From: Antennarius striatus
Taxonomy: Eukaryota; Chordata; Actinopteri; Lophiiformes; Antennariidae
Direction: 5' to 3'
Length of the DNA: 64,000 bases
Assembly (NCBI RefSeq): GCF_040054535.1
Contig: NC_090796.1
Coordinates: forward strand, 9,353,501 to 9,417,500
Below are positions 10,901-22,334 of the stretch, piece after piece. How positions within the stretch are numbered: position 1 is the stretch's first letter; each line of letters opens with the position of its first letter. The notes beneath the pieces were generated by a model. The model worked only from the letters and a program-made list of their open reading frames with translations. It was not told the DNA's origin and did not search any database. The position numbers were made by a program, and so were the translations under genes.

Positions 10901-13900
10901 CTAATCATTATACTTGTGTTGAAAGAACAGACAAGGTTGGCACAGTAATTTGAAATTTTCTTGTGTACTCTTTGTAAATAATTGTTCAGTACAGCTTATT
11001 TCATGATCTGACTGAACTGAATCTTGGGACAAAACACAGGATGGGAAACTTTGTCCTTGTTTCCATTTTCATCTAGATAAGGACATGATGGCAAGGTTTG
11101 GGTACATAATGGGGCGAGCTGGTTTCTAGTTTGATCATCTGTGATAAGGGTGTTTTTCTATGAGATGTAACAACAAACAAAAAAGTTGCACAAGCTGCAT
11201 GGGATGTATGAAATGACAAACATTTGAGTAACTTGTGACTGTAGATTGACAGGCAATCTTTCTCCATCTTATCAATTTGACAGCTTTCACCACTCAGATG
11301 CACTTGTCTGCAGGTGCCCTGTTCTCTGGTCTGTACAGTGGCTTGGCAGGTGGATGACTATCTCAAGCATTAAGAAAAATTAGAAATATGTTTGTTCACA
11401 CAGATAGTATTTCAGGATGTCATCTTGGTTTCAGCCAGCTCTTTAAAAAATAAATAAATCACCATATAGTTGTGATTTTGAAATGTACTTTATGAAGATG
11501 ACTGGTTTTCACCCCAAACAAGTTTCTTACACCAAATCGAGTCAAAAATGTGAAACTGAAGCGCACACCTTTTCTTGTGCCCATGTATTTTATTACTTCT
11601 ATTTATATCTACCACCTACACTTGGTTGTGGATCCATTAAACTTGACTGTTAATCAATGATGAACTCAATTGATTTTTTTTTACACTGTTTACAGAGGAT
11701 TGGGATCAGCAACATATTTTTAGATAACCTTCTATGTTTCCTGATAATGCATGACAAATTAACACCATACCTAAGTGACGTCAGTTGAGTGTGTAACTAA
11801 CTACACGTCATGGGCATCTGTAACATCTTCCTCATTTCTGTTAAACCACTCAAACTGTTTCATAACTCTATGATTCACTAACTACACGGTCATTGGACAT
11901 AAAAAAAAAACTACAGGATTTTCTGTAAAAGCAAATTTATAAAAACAAATTTCAATTATTTGCACGCCCCTCAGCACCGACTTAGATGAAACTGAATATA
12001 CTGTAGATAGGACAACATGCTAATATTAACTATGAAATGTTTAGCAACCACTGGATTCTGTCATATTTTAAGTCGATGTTAAAATCAGGAGGAATCCACC
12101 ATATTTCCAAGGTGATGGTGTGTTTTGTTTGGATGTTTGTCAGTATATAGTGAGTCAGATTGAGATAGTCAGTGGTTGTAACAAATGTATGAGTACAACA
12201 CATATTTATGAGAGATTTCTATTGACGATGGTAGTTTTTTAAATAATGAAGGCAACGCCTCCTATGATGCTACACTATTTGCATCTCATGACATAACCTC
12301 CATATTGAGCATTCACACTGTTAACACACATAAAGATGACATCAGGTTGGGACCAATCCCGACACCAAGCTTCCACAAGTGTTTGGTTTGAGTAATCATC
12401 ACAGGTAACGGGCGTCCACACCCAAAACTCCTTCAGTCCACAATCCCCCTCCGCTGCAGCCACATCTAGTTGTGCATTCGTAACTAGAATATTATCTTAG
12501 CAGCACTATCACAATGGCAGATTTTTTTTAATCAATGCTTTTTCTTCTCTTTTTAGATTAAAATGTTTCCCAACAAGACAGGGCATACCAATATTTTCCG
12601 GCCTGTGCAAAAGCTGAACGAACGCCAAGTATATGCCTCCCCTGCAACCACAACCAGTGAGTCGGAAAATCACTAGAGCAAGATCCTAAATATTTAGCAT
12701 GTTATATATGTATTGACACATGACCTATTTTTTTAGTTCATGAATGGTGTTATGATGACAGCTGTGGTAAGTGATTATATACAAATCAGATGATGACTGG
12801 ACATTTTCCACTGTTAATGGGATTTGGAGTTGATTTTCTCTGCCCTCAGAATTTAGTCCATCGAAATGGCACCTTCTGCCTCATTCCTTCTGCAATGACA
12901 AACGCCAGTCACCCATCAATATCGAGACGGAAAGTGTTGTGACGGATGAGCATCTCAGCGCTTTCACCTTCAATAGATTTAACGACAAAAAGGCATTTGG
13001 GAATGTCACTAACACGGGCCACACAGGTTTGAGTCTTCTCTTATATCACAGGCTGTTAGGGTTGTTTTTTTGGGTTTTTTTGAGAACTGTATTTTTAGTA
13101 ACGGTCAAGGGATTAACAACTGATTTCTCAGTTAGTTGTCAAAACATCAACAGTTTCAATAACTAATTTTTAGTTTCAAGCTCAGTGCCCTCTCAAATAT
13201 GGTATCATACTGCATTTATCTGACAAATGTAACTTTGCCAAACAAATGTAAGTGTTTGTGTTAAATGGAAAAAGGATTGCACACTATGGTGATCCCTAAC
13301 GGGGCCAGCCGAAAGGAAGTTAAGCATGTGAACATTTTAGAGCTTTTTCACTTTATCTTGTCCTCACCCACCTCCCAGTGAAGTGTAAGTTGAAGGAGGG
13401 AGTGTGGCTCTCAGATGGTGGACTGGGACACAGATACAATACCATACAGCTTCACTTCCACTGGGGTTCTTCATCACAAGTCTCGAACGGCTCAGAGCAC
13501 TTAGTGGATTCACAAAGATACCCAATGGAGGTAGGTATACATATTAAAATATGGTATGGTTCCTGTGAAAGCATTTTCAGTGTATATGGTCTGTCTTTGT
13601 GTCATTGCGCAGATGCACATTCTGAGCCTGAGGGCCGATTTACAGTTGAAGGATGCACTGAATGAAGACAATGGCCTGGCAGTTCTGGCATTCTTTATTG
13701 AGGTAACATTTAGTGAGACATCTCACATATGTCCATAGTTCTGGTTCAGAATCCACACTTCGTGTCCTAACTGTGAATAGGTTTAAGGGGCTAGTGTGCT
13801 CACATTGGGAAAAGTAATGCAATAATTATTTACACAATTTTTCTTAGAAGAAAAAAATAATCCAGTTGTATTTACTGTGTACTTAAAAAACACTGCTCTT

Positions 13901-15420
13901 CACTAACATGGTGCTAAAAAAAACACAAAAAGGATATACTCAGCTACTAAGGACAAAATATTGCAACCTAATGTTGAAAAAATATCCAGTTACAATTAAA
14001 GAAGAAAAAATGTTGCATGCTCCAAGTTTTTATGGCAGTTTTAAGTCTCAATTTTAGATCAACTTTCTAAAAAGAAAGTTAAAAAGTCAAGTTTTCTATT
14101 TTTGTCTTTGTAATGAACATTTTAAATCATAACACTGAATATAATTCCCCAACATATTGGAAACATGATGTAACAGGTGAAGAGAAAACATCAAGCTGAC
14201 AGCTTGATTTTCAACACTTGGTGTGACATTATTTGCTGTCACATTCCAGCCTTTAATCCAGCTGCCCTAGATAGGTGAGAATGTTGCATTCTCTATCTGC
14301 TGTCTTTCATCAATGAGTTGGTGCTCCTCTCTGCAGGGCTTGAGAGGTGTTATTATTTTCTTTGTCTTAAGGACAGGATGTACAGTTTAGCAGATTCTTT
14401 TGTCACTTCACAAGTACAAAAATGTTTATACTTTTGGTATTACCAAGTACGGGTAGATCCAAGAATGTATTTTGCAGCTTTATAAACTGTAGAAATGAGA
14501 ACACACAAATCTTCTGCACTTACTTTATAATTTTACAATCCATTTTATTTGAAGGAAACATGTATCTTTATCTCTACTAACTTTCTTGCAATTGACTTTT
14601 CTGAACTCCAAGGCAAACAATGAAGCCAAAAGCAGCGAAGATTCAGAGCAGCAAGACGTAAGTGACTTATCTGTCTAAACCTGCAGACTCTTGTTTCTCC
14701 ATGGTCAAATGTCTCTTAATCATTCAATGTGCTTACCTCTAGACAAATCAATCAGATATGGAAGCATGGAAAAAACTAACAAACTATTTTTCAGCTATTC
14801 AAAATATCAGTAAGCTAAACGTCTTCTGTACATAATTTATAAACGACGACAAGAGGACACACAAATATGTCACATCTTGTATATTTTTGCTTCCATTCAG
14901 GCTCTGAAGTTGAAATTACTGACGATATCTCTATTGATGACTTGATTGGTAACGTGAACCGAAACGATTACTACCGCTACAACGGCTCCCTAACCACCCC
15001 AACATGTAATGAAGTGGTTGTTTGGACAGTCTTCAAAGAGCCTATCAAAGTGGACAAAAACCTGGTATGTTACTTTTTCTTGGTGCTGGTTATTTTCAGC
15101 TTTAATGAAAGTCAAACAATCATCCTGGAATGAAATCCAAGTGGCACTTGGGTATTTTGTTTGTGACTTTTTGTGTTCAGTCAAAGTGAAAAATACATCT
15201 GCAGTCTGTTGTAAGTGATCATTTAAATTTTCTTCAACACCCCCAGATGATGATGTTCCCGAATAAGGCAGGATATGAGGATGTGTTTCGACCCAAACAA
15301 TCACTTCATAGCAGGATAGTCTACTCCTCCAAAAAATCAGGCTGCAGTGGCCCCCACTCAGTCTCACTGTTCCTGCTGCTGACTCTGACGTCATCCAGTT
15401 TGCTTCGGCTGGGTGAATAG
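7946..15420 (+). CDS. Tandem two-domain, GPI-type alpha-carbonic anhydrase (CA4/CA15-like)
   Basis: Sixteen exons join in frame to 578 codons: 7946-8000, 8894-8926, 9011-9187, 9343-9494, 9577-9666, 9805-9871, 10308-10471, 12557-12656, 12737-12766, 12850-13026, 13379-13530, 13613-13702, 14613-14657, 14743-14809, 14901-15064, 15247-15420. A signal peptide (residues 1-18) precedes domain 1 (about 19-279) and domain 2 (about 280-555); a hydrophobic end (about 556-578) suggests a GPI anchor. Each domain keeps the zinc histidines (H115, H117, H141; H374, H376, H401), gate Glu (E128; E388), Thr199 equivalent (T223; T498), proton-shuttle His (H87; H347) and the CA4-type disulfide pair (C44-C227; C304-C502). 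Both should hydrate CO2 at the outer membrane face. Unit 2 has no signal peptide or start of its own, so two separate genes are unlikely. Family assignment is strong; the two-domain transcript is inferred from splice signals and phase. Confidence 0.85.
10472..12556 (+). other. Long intron 7 of the tandem carbonic anhydrase gene
   Basis: The 2.1-kb intron separates the Thr199-bearing exon of domain 1 from its last exon. No coding exon, repeat tail or RNA gene was recognised; the other introns of this gene are all shorter. Confidence 0.6.
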
Positions 15421-15441
15421 CGTATTGGAACGGCTATAAAC

Positions 15442-15447
15442 AATAAA
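15442..15447 (+). promoter_or_regulatory. Poly(A) signal of the tandem carbonic anhydrase
   Basis: AATAAA lies 22 bases past the stop. A second copy at 15702-15707 could serve a longer 3' UTR. Confidence 0.5.
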
Positions 15448-16429
15448 GTACACTGCACTAATTATTTTAGCTGTCTTGCACTGTGTACATAATTATATTT
15501 TTTAGCAAAATGTTTGTAAAGTAGGGAGGATGTTTTTTCTTTTTCTCTTACCTACACAGAATCTTAGTATGTAATTACTGTTTTAATCAAGACACTGGGA
15601 AGTTGGATTTCCAATAAGGGCCTCTGTCCACTGTGTAGCATGTGGCATTTTGTACAGCTAAGTTGGGAGTTTTAAAGTGGTTACTGCTTGGTCAAGTGTG
15701 CAATAAAATGTTGAATGTAATCATCTACAATCAAGTGATTAAAGATATCTATGATTAACTCCCAATTACAGTTGTCTACATAGAACAAAAATAAATTTAT
15801 TATTGCAATATGAGGGTTTCTGTCTTTGTATTGGTGGGGGAACACATTATTTTAACGACTGAAAACAAATTAACTATGAAGTTTCACTTTTTTAGCCATT
15901 CAGTTCCAGAAACTTCATACCTGCCCTTTAAAATAATATGCACCACTATTATTGAATCAGTCCACATCAGTGATCAATGGGGGAGGAAGATAGAAATAAA
16001 AAAGCCACTTTTGTTTGGTGTAATTATAGATTTATGCAGGCCTAAAACGGTGTCTGTATTTTGGTATTAGTTAGGTTCTTCAAACAAAACCTGGGCTGAA
16101 AAAAAACCCCATTGGCATTGAAATGTGTTCATTTAAAGACTTAATTTGACACTGAAGAAACTAATAAAATCCCAGATATATAGATTGTTGTTGTTTTTTT
16201 AGTCTAATTGTTTTCTGTAATTTGGTGTTTTCATTCTCATTCCTCCTTTTTTGTCATTGTACTTTTTTTGATAGTGTAAATCTATGATGCATTTGTATTT
16301 ATTACTTCATATTTACTGTGAATTCACATTTGGAAATGATGCTCAAAGTCCGTATATATCATGTACCACATTAGTTGGATATTTAAACTGAATTTCTATT
16401 TGGTTTCCAGCAGAATCCTGTTTTTTTAA

Positions 16430-17310
16430 GTATTACATTACAAAGATATACTTTACTGATCCAAAACTTTAAAATGCACATGTTGCATCAGCATTCAAGA
16501 CATAAAAACTTAAGAATGATGAAACCAAGAAGAGTAAAATTAAGAATATTACATAAAATAAGGAAGATATACTCATAGTATATACAGTATTACAGATGTA
16601 CAAGAAGTGTGTAAAGTGAAATATACAGACAAGTTACTAATAAATATGAAATGTGAAATATTATTGTCCAACCAGTCTGCTGGTGGGACTGGTGATAAGT
16701 CATTCCACTGACTTATCAGTTATCCATGATGGATAACAGTTCGTCCTCTCCACCCCAGCCTCCACAGTACCCAGTCTGCAGCCGACCACGGAGCCAGCCT
16801 TCCTGATCAGCTTGTTGAGTCTGTTGGTATCACAACGCTGCTCTTCCATCAGACCACCACAAAGAAGAGAACGCTGGCCGTAACAGACTGTTAGAACATC
16901 TCCAACATCCCGCTGCACACATTGACGGATCTCAGCTTCCTCAGGAAGTAGAGTCTGCTCATCCCTTTTTTATAGACATCGTCAGTGATTCACACCCAAA
17001 TACTTGTAGTCCTCTACAAGTATTTTGGGAGGACTACAAAATACTTGTAGTCCTCCCAGAATGCACAGTAACTTTGAAGGGCTCCTCTTCTTCCTGAAGT
17101 CCACCATTATTTTTCTGGTCTTGTTGACATTCAGCCTCAGGTGATTGTGGCTAGCCTACTCCACAAAGTCATCCATCACGACACTGTACTCCCCTTCCCT
17201 CTCCTCACTTTTTCACCACACAACAGTCGAGTTATCAGAAAATTTCTGCAGGTGTTGTACTGAAAGTCCGTTGTTTATAAGGTGAAAGGAAAGGGGACAG
17301 TCCCCTGCAG
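16430..17310 (-). mobile_element. Decayed CR1/Rex1-type LINE 3' portion, reverse strand
   Basis: Reverse-strand translation gives LRLNVNKTRKIMVDFRKK, then YKKGMSRLYFLRKLRS, then RLNKLIRKAGSVVG. These are successive motifs of the C-terminal part of a fish non-LTR reverse transcriptase, and the same motifs appear in the open element at 59.8-61.7 kb. Frame breaks and a local duplication near 17.0 kb show it is dead. Confidence 0.75.
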
Positions 17311-17324
17311 AACTCCTGTATTAA

Positions 17325-17510
17325 CTCATTCATTCATTCATTTTCCAACCCACTTAATCCGCTAACGCAGGTCGCGGGGTAGCCAGTGCCTATCCTGGCA
17401 GTCTCAGGGCGTGAGGCGGGGGACACTCCGGGCACGACGCCAGTGTACCGCGGAGCCACACAGAAACAAACAATCATTCACACACACACTCACTCCTATG
17501 GTCAATTATT
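17325..17510 (+). repeat. Dispersed fish repeat
   Basis: The block runs 'cattcattttccaaccc', 'ggtcgcggggtagcc', 'gggcgtgaggcgggg', 'gcggagccacacag', then a CA-rich end. This order is familiar from a widespread fish short repeat. No coding content. Confidence 0.5.
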
Positions 17511-17949
17511 CACAAACAATATTTAAAGAAATTGTGATGACAAATATCTGGACAGTCGTATTTCCTCATTTCTCAGGTAAGTTAAAACAACATGCTTGTT
17601 ACCTTTTGAAAAAGATTCACATGCTTTTGTATGTTCTTCCACGTTCAGATGTATTGGACTTACAAGACATACCTCAGCAACCACTTCATGCCGAAATCAT
17701 CCCAGAACCTGTTATTATTTATTATGTCACTCAAAATGAACTCTTCACAAAGGGCTAAGGCTGTATTTAGAACTTCTGGAAAGTAGGATGTGCAAATGTG
17801 AGACCAAATGACACATAGGTGAACTCTGTTTGTCATTGTTGTCATTTAGGTCAACATTGGATCATTCAGAAGTCATCAGTGAACTCCTGGAGTTGTTTAG
17901 CTGAGCTGAGAGAACAGGAGGCTAATACTTCTGTACATCCTACTTTTCA

Positions 17950-18131
17950 GTTTTTTATTTGTAAACACAATATAAAATGATGAATACATTTGGTTCCACT
18001 TCACGATTGTGTCTCACATGTTGTTGATTCATGAAAAATATTTTCAGTTTGTTTTCTTTAAGTTTGAAGCCTGAAATGTGGCAAAATGTCAAAAAGTTCT
18101 TGTGGGGGGCCAATACTTTCGCAAGGCACTG
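17950..18131 (-). mobile_element. Truncated Tc1/mariner-type MITE copy
   Basis: It is closely similar, in inverted orientation, to the complete copy at 21349-21564. It ends in 'actttcgcaaggcactg' followed by TA. The opposite terminal repeat is missing. Confidence 0.7.
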
Positions 18132-18294
18132 TAGGCTGACAATGCAGGCATGCAGACTTTAGGAACATCCAGTGTATGAGTCTACAATATGTCACATTTC
18201 TTCTGGTGTTAGCTATCCTTGTGTGCTCTCAGCTACAAAATCCAAACATAAATTGTTCAGTCGTCAAATAGATTGCTACCTTATTTAGGACTCT

Positions 18295-18585
18295 CACTTA
18301 TAATTCTACAACTCAGTCTCCTGTGCAGGCTCAATAGCAGAGTTTGCATGTTCACCCCATTTCTGCGTGGGTTTTCTCCTGGTTTCCGACTTCCTCCCAT
18401 CTCCAAAAACATGTGCTGGTTGTCTGTGTCTCTGTGTGGCTCTGCGGTGCACTGGCCTCACACCTGGAGTTTCCCCCACCTCACGCCCTAAGCCAGCTGG
18501 GATATGCTCCAGCTCCCCGTGACCCGTGACAGCAGATAAAGCGGTAACAGAAAATGAATGGATGGATGGATGAAAGGATGGACTA
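18295..18585 (+). repeat. Dispersed fish repeat with (GGAT)n-type end
   Basis: It contains 'gagtttgcatgttc', 'gtgggttttctcctgg', 'agctgggatatgctccagc' and ends in 'aatgaatggatggatgg'. These are hallmarks of a very common short repeat of teleost genomes. The short frames inside it are not genes. Confidence 0.6.
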
Positions 18586-20063
18586 ATATGCTATGGTTTC
18601 ATATTTGGTATTTAATGTTATTGAATATGTGAAACTAGACTAAAATCATACAACAAAAGTAATTTTTTTAAAAAAAGCTCCTCTCTCTACTAAGTACTCA
18701 TGACATTTATGGTGTCAATAGAAAATTCTAGGCACACTGAAGGTCACTTATAACAAGCAACTGAGACCTTGAAGTCATTATGGAAAATTAAACTGATATT
18801 TCATATCTTGGGATTTCTTTTCTGAAAACATCTGGGTCATATCATGCCCTGCAAAACACCCAAAGAATTAGAGATTAAGGCATTTGTGGATTTGCTTTTC
18901 AAAGATTTAACCTCTGACCGTACATAAAACAATCAGAGTCGATGAGTCATTGGAATATGCGTAGCTAGGATTCTTAGTGGATCTTGCAGCTCAGAATGCA
19001 GAATTGTGAGTGTCACACAGGCTAGGGGGTTTGTCTTTGAAGTCTTAGAGAACCAGATTTTTAAGGTTATTAAAAATAATTTAGACTGTTGCCACACGGG
19101 TGCTGTCATTTTGGGTACGCCCAAGAGGCTTTTCAGATTCAAGCAATCAGTTAGCTGTCAATAAGTCAATGAGAGCAAAATGGAACCCTCCAGGAGATTT
19201 TAAATCTCCCTCCAGGAAAGATTGAAAGTAACACCTATGTGTTCATTTCAATCTGAGAGATTGAAAGTAACACATACACTAATCCGCAATAACATGCTAA
19301 CCAACTTGCAATCTTCCCATATTTTATCCTTCCCCAGGACAGAGTTGTAGCTGTACCTGTAAACACCAAATTAACAAACAATTTCATCTCCTTACCCTCT
19401 TGGTATTTCCAATAGTTAGGACACTTTTAAGTTGGTCTACAAGTCAAACATTTATTGAACAATGATCACACGTCACACTCTCGTAGAAAACATGAAATTC
19501 ACAGTTTTATTCGGTTAACTTCGTTTACCGTATTAGACGAGACAGACGGCATCACCTCTCAAAAAACACACAGACATCCGGTTTCACATGTGTCCTTCAG
19601 TTTCACACAGCCAATCTGGTAGGATGCGTCCACATACATGTCTCCTTTAACAAAGAAGAGAGCCACCAAGAGAAATATGAGATTGCAATAGGATTTCAAA
19701 AGGAATTGGAAATACCTAACCAACTAAAAATACATGTAATGAATTAGTGAATAAAAATAAGATGAGATGAATCCACTGATTGTTTATACCTTCTGTGTAT
19801 ACCTCATGTGAAAGAAAATCTTCCTGGAATTTGGTTGGGAGTCCTGGTGTCAACTATAAAAGAAACTGAAAATGAGTGCTGTTTGTAACCTGAGTCAAAG
19901 GTGACAGTCAAAATGTGGTTGCCAAAATAGTTTGTGCACTCTGAGAAATAGACGCTACAGTTTGCTATTGTTTCCTCTGCTATTCTAATATCTTACAACA
20001 TGGCTCATTTGTTATGGACAAAAAATTCCCTGTATGTCAACGGATTTATTAAATTGACCAGTT

Positions 20064-20093
20064 GAACTTTCTCATTTTTTAATGAGAAAGTTC
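20064..20093. repeat. Perfect 13-bp hairpin
   Basis: GAACTTTCTCATT and its exact reverse complement are separated by four T residues. Function unknown. Confidence 0.6.
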
Positions 20094-20329
20094 ACTAAAT
20101 TACTCCGTTGAATTAATTGACAGACTCTGCTTGAATAATTAACACGTCACAAATGTCATGGGACTATCAACATTCTTTCGTCAGTGCCAATGGTGTCAAG
20201 CTCGAGGAGCCGAAATTCAAGACATGGCCTTGAATTGCAAGTCTAATAGTCATTAAATTTATTGTTCCTACAATATTTTAATCTGAAGTTGTGAATTTGA
20301 TTATAACTGCTTTTCTCTTAATAAAATGG

Positions 20330-20600
20330 ATTGGTGATTCAGCTGATCCGAGTTCGATACATGTGCTGTGGTCAATGCTGAGGCAGAGGTTTGAGGATGA
20401 TGGACGTCCACAGACTGAACAGACTGATCCGCAGGGCTGGGGACTTTGTCTCCTCATTCTAACAGTGATGCAGTGAGAAGGAGGAGGGATGGAAGTGGAC
20501 ACAAAAAACTTTACATACCTGTATCAACTGGTTCTTTCTGGAGCAGTGCAACTGTGACAAAAGAACTCTTTCCCCCTCAATAACATACACTGATTCTCTT
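20330..20600 (+). mobile_element. Decayed LINE fragment (CR1/Rex1 type)
   Basis: Bases around 20409-20440 read RLNRLIRRAGD in one frame, the same motif that ends the reverse transcriptase of the Rex1-like element at 61 kb. Surrounding sequence is frame-broken. Confidence 0.55.
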
Positions 20601-20615
20601 TATCTGGTCATATTC

Positions 20616-20665
20616 TCTTTGAGAATATATCTGAAGATGGAGCTCTTCAGACATATTCTCAAAGA
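20616..20665. repeat. Near-perfect 22-bp hairpin
   Basis: The arms at 20616-20637 and 20644-20665 pair over 22 positions with one G/T wobble, across a 6-base loop. It could be a short palindromic transposon relic or a small-RNA-like stem. Confidence 0.6.
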
Positions 20666-21348
20666 TTGGAATATTGATTCCACAGGCAAAAAAAAAAATC
20701 AGACAGCAAAAGTAGGCCACAAAAATTTTTAAGAGTCTTCAAACGAATGACAAATTTTAGATTTCCCACACACGCACCATCCCTTGGGTCTGGGCCAAAT
20801 GATTGCTCAGATCATACTTTCAAAACTTTTATTTTTAGAGATACATTCTTGGGATTTCTGTCACAGGCACACAGAAACTTCTTTTTTCCTGTTCTCGTTG
20901 TCAAATGAACTAATCTATGTTCTACAGGGTTGGTTCTGGAATGTTTTCATTTGTTTTCCTTCAAGCCAAATACAAATTACCAACACAAATTCTGTAATTG
21001 CATAGCAATCCAGATTGTTCAGTTAAGAGTTGCTGCTCATATTAAAAACTGTCCATGAGAAAGGTGCACAAATGAGCTGGTGGTATGTGGGCGGACAACT
21101 TATGACACACTCTGTTTTATGGGTTCAAGTAATGAGACTATATCTCGACCTAGGGGAGCAGTCCCACTATGAATATACCAAGTCTTTGGAACAAAGTTCA
21201 TAAGATTATCAGATGTTGATTTTCAAATAATATTTGTGATTTAACTGAAATCATACACTTTCTGCTTTTGTCACTTGTTATTGAACTAGCTGTCAAAAAA
21301 TGTGATTCATATAGAACATACCACAAACTTGGTGTTCAAGAGTACATA

Positions 21349-21564
21349 CAGTGCCTTGCGAAAGTATTAGCCCCACACAAGAACTTTTTTGACATTTTGC
21401 CACATTTCAGGCTTCAAACTTAAAGAAAACAAACTGAAAATATTATTCATGAATCAACAACATGTGAGACACAATCGTGAAGTGGAACCAAATTTATTCA
21501 ACATTTTATATTGTGTTTACAACTAAAAAAAGGTTTGCGTGGCCAATACTTTCGTAAGGCACTG
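21349..21564 (+). mobile_element. Complete Tc1/mariner-type MITE
   Basis: The 216-bp element starts CAGTGCCTTGCGAAAG and ends CTTTCGTAAGGCACTG. These terminal inverted repeats differ at one position and are flanked on both sides by TA, the Tc1/mariner target-site duplication. It has no transposase frame, so it would move only with a helper. Confidence 0.8.
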
Positions 21565-21784
21565 TATGACATCACACTTTCAGCTTCAGATATCGGGTTC
21601 TGTGTGGACACAGTGAGCAAACCATGATGTAATGTCGCCAATTTTACGCGTAAAATCAAGACTGGCACATTTCTGTTCTAGTTAATGCAAAACTTCCTTG
21701 TGCAAAAAGAGACGATAACCTATCAGTCGATCCTCCATAGGACATTTTTTCGGGGAGGTTAAAGTAAAGTCAGATAGAGGCGGT

Positions 21785-21863
21785 GTAAGAGAGCCAATAA
21801 ATAGGAGGATGAGGCTCCTCAGCAGTGAATACAGAGCGGAGCGGAGCGGCAGGTGCGCAAAAG
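21785..21863 (+). promoter_or_regulatory. Promoter and non-coding first exon of the single-domain carbonic anhydrase
   Basis: A CCAAT box (21794-21798) runs into a TATA-like AATAAATAGG. About 25 bases on is GC-richer DNA ending in GCAAAAG|GTAAGG, a strong splice donor at 21863/21864. The coding exon at 22335 is directly preceded by a T-rich acceptor, so a 5' UTR intron is likely. Inference from signals. Confidence 0.5.
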
Positions 21864-22135
21864 GTAAGGCGTCGCTATTTGGATCAATCATCTGCGCGAA
21901 AAGAAGAACTGCTGGAAAGAAAAGCTCCCATTGATCAATTAATCAATTTCTATGTTGTAAAGTATTAATTCATTGATTCATTTGAATACAACTGGTAAGC
22001 TCTGTTTAAGGTGAGACTTTAAATCATTTGTTCTAACGATTGAAATTGGCAGCATTTAATTAGTTGTGCCGAATCCAAACACACTGTCATCAACTATACG
22101 TAAGAATCGGTTTTATTTTGCTGTTTGTTTTTTTT

Positions 22136-22188
22136 CGTGTGTGTGTGCGTGTGTGCGTGTGTGTGCGTGTGTGTGTGCGTGTGTGTTT
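22136..22188 (+). repeat. Interrupted (GT)n microsatellite
   Basis: GT dinucleotides are interspersed with GC units inside the probable 5' UTR intron of the carbonic anhydrase gene. Confidence 0.8.
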
Positions 22189-22334
22189 CACACTTTCATT
22201 CATTTAATTGTTTAACGAGTAGGACATTTTCTTGCTTGACATTTAGTATGGCCGGCCGATTTGTTAACTGCGCAAAAATATCATATTAGTATTTTATCTT
22301 TCGTGTGTTTTTATTTATTTGTTTGTTTTTTTAG

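Larger units (their letters stand above)
15421..21784. other. Intergenic region between the two carbonic anhydrase genes
   Basis: 6.4 kb with no gene recognised. It is filled by decayed LINE pieces, two MITE copies, SINE-like repeats and two hairpins (listed separately). I saw no relic carbonic anhydrase exon here. Confidence 0.65.

Noticed and set aside
14990-15394. 134-codon reverse-strand frame
   Set aside because: It is a shadow of the last two carbonic anhydrase exons and has no domain.
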